In this document: piece after piece, positions 23,679 to 33,682 of the stretch
Numbering within the stretch: position 1 is the stretch's first letter
Layout: every line of letters begins with the position of its first letter
Assembly (NCBI GenBank): GCA_018449595.1
Contig: JAAVUU010000001.1
Span: 558,001-622,000 of the forward strand
Source: Rhizobiales bacterium dw_265
GTDB taxonomy: Bacteria; Pseudomonadota; Alphaproteobacteria; Micropepsales; Micropepsaceae
Direction of reading: 5' to 3'
Length of the DNA: 64,000 nt
Notes under the pieces: generated by a model
Seen by the model: the letters and a program-made list of their open reading frames with translations, nothing else
Databases searched by the model: none
What the model was told of the DNA's origin: nothing
Translations under genes and position numbers: made by a program

Positions 23679-23840
23679 CTAACTGCTCTTGGCGCGGAAG
23701 GCGCGAGCGATCAAAAGCCCGGCCACAAAGCCGACTACCGCCGCGATCAGGGCGAACTGGATCACCAGGCCGATCAGCTTGAGGACGATGAAAAGGACGG
23801 CCGCCACCACCAGGGCAACGATAATCTCGAAGGTCCGCAT
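23679..23840 (-). CDS. Small hydrophobic membrane protein, 53 residues
   Basis: From ATG 23840 the product is MRTFEIIVALVVAAVLFIVL followed by another long hydrophobic stretch and a short basic tail (LLIARAFRAKSS), giving one or two membrane helices. GGAG precedes the start on the minus strand. The gene ends nine bases before the SRAP start and reads in the same direction, so they may share a transcript. It has no recognisable family. Confidence 0.5.
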   Translation of the reverse strand: MRTFEIIVALVVAAVLFIVLKLIGLVIQFALIAAVVGFVAGLLIARAFRAKSS

Positions 23841-23981
23841 ATCTGGCTCCGTCCTGTGTCGCTGCTCTGGAACGTGGTGGTGGCAAATTTTTTCCCAAGG
23901 GCAAGTCCAGCCGATTCCACGGATTCCGCAAGGTTCCCACCCCGCCGGCCGGGATCGCCCCATTGACTCAAAACCGGATTA

Positions 23982-23996
23982 GAACAAATGAAGAAC
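23982..23996. promoter_or_regulatory. LexA (SOS) box upstream of imuA-imuB-dnaE2
   Basis: GAAC-AAATGAA-GAAC at 23982-23996 is the reverse complement of GTTC-N7-GTTC, an exact match to the alphaproteobacterial LexA motif. It lies 30-44 bases before the imuA start and about 150 bases upstream of the divergent small membrane protein gene, so it may control both directions. Confidence 0.85.
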
Positions 23997-24025
23997 ATAC
24001 CGGAGGAAAAGCAGTTATTCCAGCC

Positions 24026-24781
24026 ATGCCCGCAGCCCCAGCCCAGATGGACGCCTTGCGCGAGAAAATCCGCCGGATCGAGGCGGGAAGCCGGGTTTTG
24101 CGTGAGGTTTTGCCCTTCGGGGTGCCGGAGATCGACAACCGGCTTCCGGGCGGCGGGCTGGCCCTGGGAGCGCTTCATGAAGTGGCCGGAGGCGGCAATG
24201 GTGCCTTGGACGGAGCGGCCGCAGCCCTGTTCGCGGCGGGCATTCTGGCCCGCACGCAGGGGCCCATCCTGTGGTGTGTCAGCCGCCGCGACCTGTTCGC
24301 ACCGGCCCTCGCCCAGGCCGGCTTGCATCCGGACCGGGTGATCTACGCCGAGGCCGGGACGGACAAAACCATCCTGGCCTGCTTCGAGGAAGGTTTGCGG
24401 CATGGCGGTCTCGCCGGGGTGGTGGGCGAAATCGGTCGGCTTCCCATGACGCCATCCCGGCGCCTCCAGCTCGCCGCCGAAACCAGCGGCACCATCGGCA
24501 TCGCCATCCGAAGGTGGCGAAGACCGGCGGAGGCGGCGGACTTCGGCCAGCCCACCGCCAGCACCACCCGCTGGCGAGTGAGCGCCCTGCCCGCCTCGCC
24601 TTTGCCGGTGCCTGGCGTGGGCCGGCCGCGCTGGTTGGTGGAGTTGATCCGGGCGAAGGCCGGCGAGTGTGCGGATTTTGAGGTTGAGTGCAGTGACGAA
24701 ACGGGTCGTATCGCTATTCCTGCCGAGCTGGTCCACCGACCGGCTGCGGCGGAAGATGGGCGCGAACGCGCCGTCGCTTGA
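24026..24781 (+). CDS. imuA: ImuA, RecA-like accessory protein of the mutasome
   Basis: The 251-residue protein carries the ImuA/SulA-like RecA fold: LPFGVPEIDNRLPGGGLALG near residues 29-48 in place of a regular Walker A, then ILWCVSRRDLFAPALAQAGL and a later LRHGGLAGVVGEIGRL. ImuA works with ImuB and DnaE2 in damage-induced mutagenesis. ATG 24026 is the first ATG in frame; a GGAGG at 24002-24006 is rather far away, so the true start may be a rare codon nearer to it. An exact LexA box lies upstream. The imuB start lies inside the imuA end (overlap about 90 bases), consistent with a co-translated operon. Confidence 0.9.
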   Translation: MPAAPAQMDALREKIRRIEAGSRVLREVLPFGVPEIDNRLPGGGLALGALHEVAGGGNGALDGAAAALFAAGILARTQGPILWCVSRRDLFAPALAQAGLHPDRVIYAEAGTDKTILACFEEGLRHGGLAGVVGEIGRLPMTPSRRLQLAAETSGTIGIAIRRWRRPAEAADFGQPTASTTRWRVSALPASPLPVPGVGRPRWLVELIRAKAGECADFEVECSDETGRIAIPAELVHRPAAAEDGRERAVA

Positions 24782-26216
24782 TACACCGCTCGTCCTCATC
24801 GGCCATGAAGGACGAAAGCGCGTGGTGCTCGCGGCTGACCAGGCGGCGCGCCGCGAAGGTCTCAGGCCCGGCATGGCGGCGAGCAAGGCGCAGGCGCTGG
24901 TCGCCAGCCTCATCATATTCGATGCTGATCCGGACGCCGACCGCGCCGCTCTCGAAAAGCTCGCCATCTGGATGCAGCGCCACTATGCGCCGCTGGTGGC
25001 GGCGGACAATGACGGGCTGATGCTCGACATCACCGGCGTTGCCCATCTCTACGGCGGCGAGACGAACATGCTCACCGAGATGGTGCGCAGGCTCGCCAGC
25101 GTGGGGATCGGGGCAAAGATCGCGGCAGCACCAACCTATGGGGCGGCCCATGCGACGGCCCGTCATGTCGCCAATCCCGTCTTCCTGCTGCAGGACGACA
25201 AGCTGGCCAATGCCCTCGCTCTGCTGCCAGTCTCGGCGCTACGCCTGCCTCCCGAAATTCTCACCGCGCTCAAGCAGCTTGGCTTCGACCGCATCGAAGA
25301 ACTGGCCAACACGCCCCGCGCACCGATCGCGTTGCGCTTCGGCGGCGTTGTTAGTCGGCGCCTCGACCAGGCTCACGGGCGCGCCGACGAACCTTTCGAT
25401 CCAATCGTGCCGCCGGAAGTCCCGCATGTCCGGCGCAACTTCGCCGAGCCAATCGGGGCGCCGGAAACCTTGGCGCGCTACACCACCAAGCTGGTCGAGC
25501 AGCTCTGCGCCGAACTGGAAGTAAAGGGCCTGGGCGCACGCAAACTCGATCTGCTGTTCTTCCGCGTCGACAACCGCATCGAGGCCATCCGCATCGGCAC
25601 CGCCAAGCCGGTGCGCGATGTGAAGCGTCTCGCCAAGCTGCTCTGTGACAAGATCGAGACTGTCGATCCCGGCTTTGGCATCGAGACCATGACACTCACC
25701 GCCCTGGTTGCCGAGCCGCTCTCCTATCGCGCGTCGCCGTCCAGCCTGGTCGAAGCCCCGGCGCCGGATGTGTCCGGCCTGATCGACACGCTGTCAAACC
25801 GCATCGGCGAACAGCATCTCTATCGCTGCGCGCCGGTGGAGAGCGATATTCCCGAACACGCCGTCAAGCGTGTCACGGCCTTGGCGCCGGCGACAGGCGC
25901 AAACTGGCCACCGCATTGGCCGCGCCCCTCCCGCCTGCTCGATCCGCCGGAACGGGTCGAGACCGTGGCGCTCCTTCCCGATCATCCACCCGCCTTCTTC
26001 ACCTGGCGCGGACGGCGCCGGCGCGTCGCCCGTGCTGACGGGCCGGAGCGTGTCTTCGGCGAATGGTGGAAGGCCACTACTGAGACGAAGGCTGTGCGCG
26101 ATTACTTCCAGGTCGAAGACGAGGCGGGCGAGCGGTTCTGGCTCTACCGCGCCGGCGACGGCGAAGATCCGGTCACCGGCTCCCAGGACTGGTTCGTGCA
26201 TGGCATCTTCGCATGA
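24693..26216 (+). CDS. imuB: ImuB, catalytically inactive Y-family polymerase-like hub
   Basis: Starting at GTG 24693 the 507-residue protein reads [20 protein letters not shown], the typical ImuB start in which the catalytic aspartates of Y-family polymerases are lost. The fold is kept ([32 protein letters not shown]), and the C-terminus ends [11 protein letters not shown] and WFVHGIFA as in the family. ImuB tethers ImuA and DnaE2 to the sliding clamp. The frame is open to 24669 but the added residues are unlike ImuB. Its stop overlaps the dnaE2 start by four bases. Confidence 0.93.
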   Translation: MTKRVVSLFLPSWSTDRLRRKMGANAPSLDTPLVLIGHEGRKRVVLAADQAARREGLRPGMAASKAQALVASLIIFDADPDADRAALEKLAIWMQRHYAPLVAADNDGLMLDITGVAHLYGGETNMLTEMVRRLASVGIGAKIAAAPTYGAAHATARHVANPVFLLQDDKLANALALLPVSALRLPPEILTALKQLGFDRIEELANTPRAPIALRFGGVVSRRLDQAHGRADEPFDPIVPPEVPHVRRNFAEPIGAPETLARYTTKLVEQLCAELEVKGLGARKLDLLFFRVDNRIEAIRIGTAKPVRDVKRLAKLLCDKIETVDPGFGIETMTLTALVAEPLSYRASPSSLVEAPAPDVSGLIDTLSNRIGEQHLYRCAPVESDIPEHAVKRVTALAPATGANWPPHWPRPSRLLDPPERVETVALLPDHPPAFFTWRGRRRRVARADGPERVFGEWWKATTETKAVRDYFQVEDEAGERFWLYRAGDGEDPVTGSQDWFVHGIFA

Positions 26217-29200
26217 CGCGCTATGCCGAACTGCAATGCGCCTCGTATTTCTCGTTCCTGCGCGGGGCGTCCTCGGCCGACGAGCTGTTCGCCACCGCCG
26301 CCGCCCTCGGCATGGAAGCCCTGGCGATCACCGACTGGAACAGTCTGGCCGGAATTGTGCGCGCCCATGAAGCTGGCAAGGCCACCGGCGTCCGGCTGAT
26401 TGTGGGCTGCCGCCTGCAGATCACCGACGGCAGCGAGATCCTGGTCTATCCTACCAACCGTCCGGCCTATTCGCGGCTGTGCCGGCTGCTCAGTCTCGGC
26501 AAAAGCCGCGCCGGCAAGGCGCGCTGCGATCTGACCTGGGATGATGTTGCGGCCTGGGGCGAAGGGATGGTCGCCGTTCTGGTCCCCGACCGCGCCAATG
26601 GTTTGTTGCGGATGCAGCTCATCAGGCTGCGCGACATCTTTGGCGCCAACGCTTATTGCGCTCTAACCTTGCGGCGGCGGCCGCGCGATCACATGCGGCT
26701 GCACGAGATCGCCAATATGGCGGCAGGCCTGCGCATCTCCACCGTCGGAACCAACGATGTGCTGTTCCACGTTCCAGATCGCCGCATCCTGCAGGATGTC
26801 GTCACCTGCATCCGGGAAAGAACCACCATCGACGCTGTGGGGTTCAAGCGCGAGCGCCATGCCGACCGCTATCTCAAATCACCCAATGAAATGGCAAGGT
26901 TGTTCAAGCTGTGGCCGGAAGCTGTGGCGCGCAGCGTCGAGATCGCCGACCGCTGCCGCTTCTCGCTGGATGAACTGGCCTACCAATACCCCCACGAAGT
27001 CTGCATCCCCGGCCTGACGCCGCAACAGGCGCTGGAGAAACTCACCTGGGAAGGTGCGACAGGCCGCTATCCCGAAGGCGTGCCGGAGCATGTCGAAAAG
27101 TCCCTCCGTCATGAACTCGGATTGATCGAAACGCTTGGCTATGCGCCATATTTCTTGACGGTGGATTCCATCGTCCGCTTCGCCCGCAGCAAGGGTATTC
27201 TATGCCAGGGCCGCGGTTCCGCCGCCAATTCCGCCGTTTGCTATGTCCTGGGTATCACTTCCATCGATCCCGAACGCAATGATCTTCTGTTCGAGCGGTT
27301 CGTCAGCCAAGAGCGCAAAGAACCGCCCGACATCGACGTGGATTTCGAGCATGAGCGGCGGGAAGAAGTGATCCAATGGGTCTATGAGACCTATGGCCGT
27401 CACCGCGCCGCGCTTTGCTCGACGGTAATCCGCTATCGCTCCAAGGGGGCGTTGCGCGATGTCGGCAAGGCGATGGGACTACCGGAAGACATGATCGGCC
27501 TTCTTTCCAGCCAGGTCTGGGGCTGGTCCAAGGAAGGCGTCGAACCAAAGCAGGCCGAGGAACTGAACCTCAACCTCGCTGACCGTCGCCTCCAGCTCAC
27601 TCTGGACCTAGCGCGGCAATTGATCGGCGCGCCCCGGCATCTCTCCCAGCATCCGGGCGGATTCGTCCTCACCGAAGAACGGCTGGACGAACTGGTCCCC
27701 ATCGAACCCGCCGCCATGGACGACCGGCAGGTAATCGAATGGGACAAGGACGACATCGACGCGCTGAAATTCATGAAAGTGGATGTACTGGCGCTGGGCA
27801 TGCTCACCTGTATGCGTATCGCCTTCGACCTAATGCGTGAGCACAAGGGTCTAGATCTCGACCTGGCCTCCATCCCGGCCGAAGACTCGCGCACCTATGC
27901 CATGATCCGCAAGGCCGACACACTGGGCGTCTTCCAGATCGAAAGCCGTGCCCAGATGTCGATGCTGCCCAGGCTCAAGCCGCGCACCTTCTACGATCTG
28001 GTGATCGAGGTGGCGATTGTGCGGCCCGGCCCCATCCAGGGCGACATGGTGCATCCTTATTTGCGCCGCCGCGAGGGCAAGGAGGAAGTGGTGTATCCCA
28101 AGCCCGAACTGGAGCGCGTGCTGGGCAAGACCTTGGGCGTGCCGCTGTTCCAGGAGCAGGCGATGCGGGTTGCCATCGAATGCGCTGGCTTCACGCCCGG
28201 CGAAGCCGACCAATTGCGCCGTGCCATGGCGACCTTCAAGCATACCGGCGGGGTTTCCGCCTTCGGCGAGAAACTGATCGCCGGCATGATGGCGCGCGGT
28301 TATGATGAAGAATTCGCGCGGCGTACCTTCAGCCAGTTGGAAGGTTTCGGCTCATACGGTTTTCCTGAAAGCCATGCTGCCAGCTTCGCGCTCGTCGCTT
28401 ATGCCTCCTCCTGGGTCAAATGCCATCACCCCGACGTGTTCTGCGCCGCGCTGCTGAACGCCCAGCCGATGGGGTTCTATGCCCCGGCCCAGATCGTGCG
28501 CGATGCGCGCGAGCATGGCGTCGGAATCCGCCCCGTCGACATCAATGCTTCACGCTGGGACTGCACCTTGGAGCCAACAGCAACAGAGGGGCGGTTCGCG
28601 GTGCGGCTGGGGCTTCGGATGGTACGGGGACTTGCAAATACAGAGGCCGCTGCCCTCTGCGTAGGTCGCGCGGATACACCATTTGCGACGGTCGAAGATG
28701 TCTGGCGGCGGGGCGGCGCCCTGGTGGGATCGCTGGTGCGATTGGCCGAAGCCGATGCTTTCCAGCCTTCCCTTGGTCTCGCACGGCGCGAGGCGCTCTG
28801 GGCGATCAAGGCACTGCGCGATAGTCCGCTTCCTCTGTTCGCCGCCGCCGAAGGCCAACCGGCGCCGGAGACCAACGACCAGGCGGTTGCTCTCAAGGCG
28901 ATGACAGCCGGACATGAGGTGATCGAGGATTACGGCCATGTCGGCCTGACGCTGCGCCGTCATCCGGTCAGCTTCCTGCGCGACGAACTTTCAAGAGACA
29001 AGATTCTCACCTGCGCCCAGGCCAACACCCGTCCCGACCGCCGCCGCATCAAGCTGGCAGGCCTGGTCCTGGTGCGCCAGCGCCCCGGCACCGCCAAGGG
29101 CGTGACCTTCATCACCATCGAGGACGAAACCGGCATCGCCAATCTGGTGGTGTGGGCCGATCTTTATGAGCGGCAGCGCCGCACGGTTCTCGGCGCCAAC

Positions 29201-29413
29201 ATGCTTGGCGTCGAAGGACGGGTGCAGCGCGAGGGGCTGGTGGTCCATATCGTGGCGGACAAGCTGATCGACCTCACCGACCGGCTGGCCGCCATCGGCG
29301 ACCAGGATACAGTCGTCATGCCGCATGGTCGGGGGGATAATTTCAAAGGCGAGATGCCGCCGGACCCGCGCGATCCCGCGCCGCTGCGGCTCAAGACGCG
29401 GACTTTTCACTGA
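26213..29413 (+). CDS. dnaE2: DnaE2 (ImuC), error-prone DNA polymerase III alpha paralogue
   Basis: The 1066-residue protein has an N-terminal PHP domain ([40 protein letters not shown]), the C-family polymerase core with [12 protein letters not shown] (Asp373, Asp375, Asp377) and [15 protein letters not shown], and a C-terminal OB-fold ([20 protein letters not shown]). It ends [14 protein letters not shown], the usual end of DnaE2. It is the polymerase of the ImuA-ImuB-DnaE2 mutasome, which copies damaged templates and causes induced mutation. ATG 26213 overlaps the imuB stop. The gene is full length, so the mutasome is predicted to be functional. Confidence 0.95.
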   Translation: MTRYAELQCASYFSFLRGASSADELFATAAALGMEALAITDWNSLAGIVRAHEAGKATGVRLIVGCRLQITDGSEILVYPTNRPAYSRLCRLLSLGKSRAGKARCDLTWDDVAAWGEGMVAVLVPDRANGLLRMQLIRLRDIFGANAYCALTLRRRPRDHMRLHEIANMAAGLRISTVGTNDVLFHVPDRRILQDVVTCIRERTTIDAVGFKRERHADRYLKSPNEMARLFKLWPEAVARSVEIADRCRFSLDELAYQYPHEVCIPGLTPQQALEKLTWEGATGRYPEGVPEHVEKSLRHELGLIETLGYAPYFLTVDSIVRFARSKGILCQGRGSAANSAVCYVLGITSIDPERNDLLFERFVSQERKEPPDIDVDFEHERREEVIQWVYETYGRHRAALCSTVIRYRSKGALRDVGKAMGLPEDMIGLLSSQVWGWSKEGVEPKQAEELNLNLADRRLQLTLDLARQLIGAPRHLSQHPGGFVLTEERLDELVPIEPAAMDDRQVIEWDKDDIDALKFMKVDVLALGMLTCMRIAFDLMREHKGLDLDLASIPAEDSRTYAMIRKADTLGVFQIESRAQMSMLPRLKPRTFYDLVIEVAIVRPGPIQGDMVHPYLRRREGKEEVVYPKPELERVLGKTLGVPLFQEQAMRVAIECAGFTPGEADQLRRAMATFKHTGGVSAFGEKLIAGMMARGYDEEFARRTFSQLEGFGSYGFPESHAASFALVAYASSWVKCHHPDVFCAALLNAQPMGFYAPAQIVRDAREHGVGIRPVDINASRWDCTLEPTATEGRFAVRLGLRMVRGLANTEAAALCVGRADTPFATVEDVWRRGGALVGSLVRLAEADAFQPSLGLARREALWAIKALRDSPLPLFAAAEGQPAPETNDQAVALKAMTAGHEVIEDYGHVGLTLRRHPVSFLRDELSRDKILTCAQANTRPDRRRIKLAGLVLVRQRPGTAKGVTFITIEDETGIANLVVWADLYERQRRTVLGANMLGVEGRVQREGLVVHIVADKLIDLTDRLAAIGDQDTVVMPHGRGDNFKGEMPPDPRDPAPLRLKTRTFH

Positions 29414-29470
29414 GTTTTGCAGCAAAATGAGGACGCCTGACACATTCTTGTGGAAGCATCACCGGGCGAC

Positions 29471-29668
29471 TCAAACCCCGGACGTTTCACGGGCCTCACG
29501 ATCCCTGAATCGCCGGAGCGTATTCTCAATAATAAAAACATGATTGCTCACATCAATGAGCGTCCGGTACCACTGGACCGGCCGGTCGATACTATTCGCG
29601 ATCCACCTCTGATGTTCGGCCTGTATCTTTTCGGCGTGGGCCCGCGATGACGCATAGTCCGCATCCAT
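29471..29668 (-). CDS. Small hypothetical protein, second gene of a two-gene unit
   Basis: This 65-residue frame (MDADYASSRAHAEKIQAEHQ, then PVQWYRTLIDVSNHVFII) is preceded on the minus strand by AGGAGG two bases before the ATG, a very strong though closely spaced ribosome binding site, and begins six bases after the stop of the larger gene at 29675. Both observations support translation. The product is soluble, charged and probably helical. I recognise no family. Confidence 0.6.
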   Translation of the reverse strand: MDADYASSRAHAEKIQAEHQRWIANSIDRPVQWYRTLIDVSNHVFIIENTLRRFRDREARETSGV

Positions 29669-29674
29669 TTCCTC

Positions 29675-30562
29675 CTACGGCGTCGGCGGCGGATCATTGG
29701 CGATACGGTCGCTCCGCCGGCCATCCTCCGTCGCAAGGTCATGCACCACGGCATTGCGCAATCTGCGGAAGCGAAAAATCTCCACCGCCATTATGGGCAG
29801 CTTGGCTTGTGACTCCGCAGCCCATCGGTCCGCGATGCTCACCGAGGCCGCCTCCGCGAACGGTGTGGCATAGTCGGATCGAGCTTTTTCCAACCAGGAA
29901 CCGTTCTCATATTTTTTCCTGGTTGTGCGGAAATTCGCTGCGATGAACAGATCGCGGATACGATCCGACGCCGCACCGAGCGTCATCATTGCGGAAATCA
30001 GGTGCAGATGGAACATCTCGTTCACCTCGAATTGGGTCGAGGGCGCGGCTCTCTCATTGAAGATGGCCAAGCCGATGGCCCATCGCGCCGCTTTCATCAA
30101 ACCTTCGAAATCCCCACCGCTGCGGATGAGATATTTCTGCCATTCTTCCAGGACCGGCACTTTCACGCCCCGCGATTGCAGCGCCTCGATATGAGCGTCC
30201 AAGACCCGGAACGCTAGGGAATCGGTCTGGTTCATCGCGTGGCCGACATACTCGGGATCGACGTCCTCCGCATTGAGCCAGCCGTAACTGTCCGGCTCGT
30301 AGAGCCTCAATTCATGCAGCACCAAGGTGACCGCCTCCCTGACGGCATCGCTAAGCGCTTTCGAAGACGGGCCAGTTTCGCTCACATCGCCTTCCCTCTT
30401 GAATGTGGAAATCCGCCACTGGGGGACCAGGAACGGGCGGTAATTGCGCGCTAGATTATCCAATTTCCCTACAGAGTTGAAATCCCCCTTGTCCCTGACA
30501 GCATTCCGGCATTGAAGCTCGGCCGCAATGAATCCGACCAAGATACTTTGGGGCCAGGTCAT
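29675..30562 (-). CDS. Hypothetical protein overlapping traG head to head
   Basis: From ATG 30562 the product has 295 residues: MTWPQSILVGFIAAELQCRN, a middle region with GDFEGLMKAARWAIGLAIFN, and MFHLHLISAMMTLGAASDRI. It is mostly helical and soluble, with no catalytic motif that I can name. The start lies 34 bases inside traG on the opposite strand; a TTG start at 30541 would shorten the overlap but not remove it. It forms a unit with the small gene at 29471. It could be a defence or exclusion function carried next to the coupling protein, but this is a guess from position only. Confidence 0.55.
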   Translation of the reverse strand: MTWPQSILVGFIAAELQCRNAVRDKGDFNSVGKLDNLARNYRPFLVPQWRISTFKREGDVSETGPSSKALSDAVREAVTLVLHELRLYEPDSYGWLNAEDVDPEYVGHAMNQTDSLAFRVLDAHIEALQSRGVKVPVLEEWQKYLIRSGGDFEGLMKAARWAIGLAIFNERAAPSTQFEVNEMFHLHLISAMMTLGAASDRIRDLFIAANFRTTRKKYENGSWLEKARSDYATPFAEAASVSIADRWAAESQAKLPIMAVEIFRFRRLRNAVVHDLATEDGRRSDRIANDPPPTP

Positions 30563-32528
30563 CGCGGTAACCACCACCGCGCTGCTGTTTCTTTGGATTG
30601 CCACAGAGTGGACGGCCTACAAACTCGACTTCCAGCCCGAGCTTGGCGCGCCCTGGTTCAAGGCGCTTGGCTGGCCTGTTTATCAGCCGCATCTCTTTTT
30701 CTGGTGGTGGTTCGGCTACGATGCCTACGCCCACGACGTGTTTGTGCAGGGCGGCTACATCGCCGGCGCTGGCGGCATCGCCGCGTTCGCTGTCGCGCTG
30801 ACCCTCTCGGTTTGGCGCGCACGCGAAACCAAACGCGTCACCACATATGGTTCGGCCCGGTGGGCGAACCTTGATGAGATTCGTCAAGCCGGATTACTGG
30901 ATCCCGACGGTGTTGTGCTGGGCCGCTTGCACGGGCACTATCTTCGCCATAACGGCCCAGAACACGTCCTATGCTTCGCACCAACGCGATCCGGAAAGGG
31001 TGTCGGCCTGGTCGTCCCAACCCTTCTCACCTGGCCCGGCTCCGCCATCGTTCACGACATCAAGGGCGAAAACTGGACGTTGACGGCAGGCTGGCGCGCG
31101 CGTTTTGGCCGCGTCCTGCTGTTCGATCCCACCAACGTCGAGAGCAATCCCTATAATCCGCTGATGGAAGTCCGCCGCGGTCCCTGGGAGGTTCGCGACG
31201 TGCAGAACATTGCCGATGTGCTGGTCGATCCCGAAGGTGCGCTGGAGCGCCGCAACCATTGGGAGAAGACCAGCCACGCACTGCTTGTCGGCGCCATTTT
31301 GCATGTCCTCTATGCGGAGAAGGACAAGACCCTGGCGGGTGTCGCAAACTTCCTGTCCGACCCGAAGCGTGGCATCGAAGTGACCCTCAAAGCAATGATG
31401 AACACGCCTCATTTTGGCGACGCCGGGGTCCATCCGGTCGTCGCTAGCGCAGCGCGGGAACTGCTCAACAAGAGCGAGAACGAACGCTCCGGCGTTCTGT
31501 CGACCGCCATGTCATTCCTGGGCCTTTACCGCGATCCAGTTGTCGCACAAGTCACCAGCCATTGTTCCTGGCGCATACGCGACCTCGTCGAGGCCGACGC
31601 CCCGGCTACGCTTTACTTGGTGGTGCCGCCATCCGACATCAGCCGCACCAAGCCTCTGGTTCGGCTCATCCTCAACCAGATTGGCCGTCGCCTCACCGAA
31701 GAACTGAACTCCAAGACCCGCAAGCATCGGCTTCTGCTTATGCTGGACGAGTTCCGCGCGCTGGGGCGGTTGGATTTCTTTGAAACCTCGCTCGCCTTCA
31801 TGGCGGGGTACGGCATCAAGTCCTTCCTCATCGCGCAATCCCTCAACCAGATCGAGCAGGCCTACGGCCAGAACAATTCGATCCTGGACAATTGCCATGT
31901 GCGGGTGTGTTTCGCCACCAATGACGAGCGCACGGCCAAACGGGTTTCCGACACCTTGGGCACCACCACCGAACAGCGCGCCATGAAGAATTATGCCGGC
32001 AACCGTCTCAGTCCCTGGCTTGGCCATCTCATGGTTTCCCGCCAGGAAACCTCCCGCCCCCTTCTTACGCCGGGCGAAATCATGCAACTGCCGCCCGCCG
32101 ACGAACTTGTCCTGACCTCCGGCATCGCGCCGATCCGGGCCAAGAAGGCCAGATACTTTGAGGATCGGGAGCTTCGGGCCCGTATCCTGCACCCGCCGAA
32201 GGTCAGATCCGCGAGTGGGCCCCCTCGACCCATCGTTTCGGACCCTGGGATGGCCGGAAAGGAATGGAATGAGGTCGTGGAGGCGCCCGGCATGATTGAG
32301 CCGCCTGCGCCGCCCCGGCAAGCCAGCGACCGCGCCAATGGAAGCCCGCGCCGCGAGCCGGAACTTCCAACCCATGAGGATGTCCTTCCCCCGCCCAGCA
32401 AGGCCGCGCAGGAATTCGAGCCGCCACGTCAACCCACCCCCGCGCCCGCGCGAAGAAATCTCCAAAGGCGCTTCATCGACACGGCGCGCCAAGCCTCGCT
32501 CGATCTTGGCGATGATATGGGGATGTGA
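30528..32528 (+). CDS. traG: TraG/VirD4-type type IV coupling protein
   Basis: The 666-residue protein has two N-terminal membrane segments (VIAVTTTALLFLWIATEW; GYIAGAGGIAAFAVALTLSV), then a Walker A motif APTRSGKG at residues 151-158, VHDIKGENW, and a Walker B region LLLMLDEFRALGRLDFFETS followed by FLIAQSLNQIEQAYG. It is the ATPase that brings the relaxase-DNA complex to the transfer channel. The proline-rich C-terminal 100 residues are probably flexible. It overlaps the copG start by one base. In contrast to most relatives, the following trb genes are not adjacent; 5.6 kb of other genes intervene after copG. Confidence 0.93.
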   Translation: MNPTKILWGQVIAVTTTALLFLWIATEWTAYKLDFQPELGAPWFKALGWPVYQPHLFFWWWFGYDAYAHDVFVQGGYIAGAGGIAAFAVALTLSVWRARETKRVTTYGSARWANLDEIRQAGLLDPDGVVLGRLHGHYLRHNGPEHVLCFAPTRSGKGVGLVVPTLLTWPGSAIVHDIKGENWTLTAGWRARFGRVLLFDPTNVESNPYNPLMEVRRGPWEVRDVQNIADVLVDPEGALERRNHWEKTSHALLVGAILHVLYAEKDKTLAGVANFLSDPKRGIEVTLKAMMNTPHFGDAGVHPVVASAARELLNKSENERSGVLSTAMSFLGLYRDPVVAQVTSHCSWRIRDLVEADAPATLYLVVPPSDISRTKPLVRLILNQIGRRLTEELNSKTRKHRLLLMLDEFRALGRLDFFETSLAFMAGYGIKSFLIAQSLNQIEQAYGQNNSILDNCHVRVCFATNDERTAKRVSDTLGTTTEQRAMKNYAGNRLSPWLGHLMVSRQETSRPLLTPGEIMQLPPADELVLTSGIAPIRAKKARYFEDRELRARILHPPKVRSASGPPRPIVSDPGMAGKEWNEVVEAPGMIEPPAPPRQASDRANGSPRREPELPTHEDVLPPPSKAAQEFEPPRQPTPAPARRNLQRRFIDTARQASLDLGDDMGM

Positions 32529-32938
32529 TGCGCATCAAGCGGACATATTGGCTGCCATCGGAACTCGCTGGCCAGATCGACGATTATGCGAGCCGCAAAC
32601 GAATCTCCAAGACCATTGTGCTGGAGACGGCGCTGGCTTCCTTTCTGTCGCCGGATGGCCCCGACCGCTTGGAAGCAGCGCTGGCGCGTCGCCTGGACCG
32701 CTTCGGCCGCCAGATCGAGCGCCTTGAGCGGCATGCCACTATTACCAACGAGACGCTCGCCCTCTTCGTTCGTTTCTGGCTCACGCATACGCCTGCCCTG
32801 CCCGACACAGGCGAGGCGGCAGCACAAGCCAAAGGAAGTGATCGCTATGAGGGCTTCGTCGAAGCACTCGGCCGGCGCCTTGCGGGGGGCCGCACACTGT
32901 TTGACGAGATTGCGCAAGAAATGCCGTCGCACGAGTAA
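32528..32938 (+). CDS. CopG-like ribbon-helix-helix protein of the transfer region
   Basis: The 136-residue product begins MRIKRTYWLPSELAGQIDDY and ASRKRISKTIVLETALASFL, a ribbon-helix-helix DNA-binding domain. The rest is helical with an arginine-rich stretch (RRLDRFGRQIERLERHATI). The usual annotation in Trb-type elements is CopG family regulator, always between traG and trbB. ATG 32528 overlaps the traG stop (TGATG). It may regulate transfer genes or act at oriT. Confidence 0.85.
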   Translation: MRIKRTYWLPSELAGQIDDYASRKRISKTIVLETALASFLSPDGPDRLEAALARRLDRFGRQIERLERHATITNETLALFVRFWLTHTPALPDTGEAAAQAKGSDRYEGFVEALGRRLAGGRTLFDEIAQEMPSHE

Positions 32939-33184
32939 GCTTGACGCCCATCCGCAGCGCCAGGCGGGTATCATCGAGTAGCCGGGCTTAGATTTCCCCT
33001 TCGCCGGGAATTCCATACTCGGTAGGCGCGACCGCCATCCATAGTGGAGATGCCGGGACAACCAGCGGGTGCTTGCGGCCTTGGCAATCTTTGCTAGCCG
33101 GAAGGTAGGGGACGGACCGCGGGCCTCGATGAAGGGTCGCATCCGCCACGCTTTGCGACCGCACATCTCCTCCGGCCCGGAACG

Positions 33185-33658
33185 TCATGGATAACCACCA
33201 GCTTGTCGCAGATGGGCGATCACCGCGATCGCGCGGGGGTTCCAGAGACACCCGGCGGCCGCATCCCATCCATAGTACCAAGCCGTCCCTGGCCAATCCC
33301 GCCGTTCGCGACAATGCGGAGCAATGACGATGGCATCGTAACGCTGCGCGACCGCTTCCCATGCGATCCGGTCGACAATGCGCCGGCCGCGCTTGGTCTG
33401 GGTAGCAACGCCGTAGGTTTCGGTGAAGGCGTCGATGTCCTGGGCGTTCTTGAGCGTGACGACGCGGGAGCCTTGGTGCAGGACGATCTGGATCGCGTGA
33501 ACGTCGCGGGGCACATCGTCTAGGAACCTTGGCGCCTCGCCCCAGTCGCCTGGAAAAGCGCCGAACCAGAGGCCCCGTGGCATTGAGGAAGCGGTTGAGA
33601 ATTGCGGCACCCAAAATACCCCACCAAACGGCTCACGACTGAAATGGATCAGCCTCAT
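33185..33658 (-). CDS. Conserved hypothetical protein of mobile elements
   Basis: From ATG 33658 the 157-residue product starts MRLIHFSREPF and contains PRGLWFGAFPGDWGEAPRF, RVVTLKNAQDIDAFTETYG and YDAIVIAPHCRERR, then WYYGWDAAAGCLWNPRAI. I recall similar hypothetical proteins of phages and integrative elements that begin with the same MRL(I/L)HFS pattern; no activity is known. It lies at the boundary of the inserted pstS/SLBB block, just after copG. The 250 bases between copG and its stop carry no gene that I trust; two minus-strand frames there look like shadows. Confidence 0.55.
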   Translation of the reverse strand: MRLIHFSREPFGGVFWVPQFSTASSMPRGLWFGAFPGDWGEAPRFLDDVPRDVHAIQIVLHQGSRVVTLKNAQDIDAFTETYGVATQTKRGRRIVDRIAWEAVAQRYDAIVIAPHCRERRDWPGTAWYYGWDAAAGCLWNPRAIAVIAHLRQAGGYP

Positions 33659-33682
33659 GCCCACATGACGGCCCCGCCCGCA

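Noticed and set aside
32429-33614. Two long minus-strand frames around 32.4-33.6 kb
   Set aside because: Their translations are rich in Arg, Cys and Trp and overlap copG or the gene at 33185 in other frames; no binding sites or family features.
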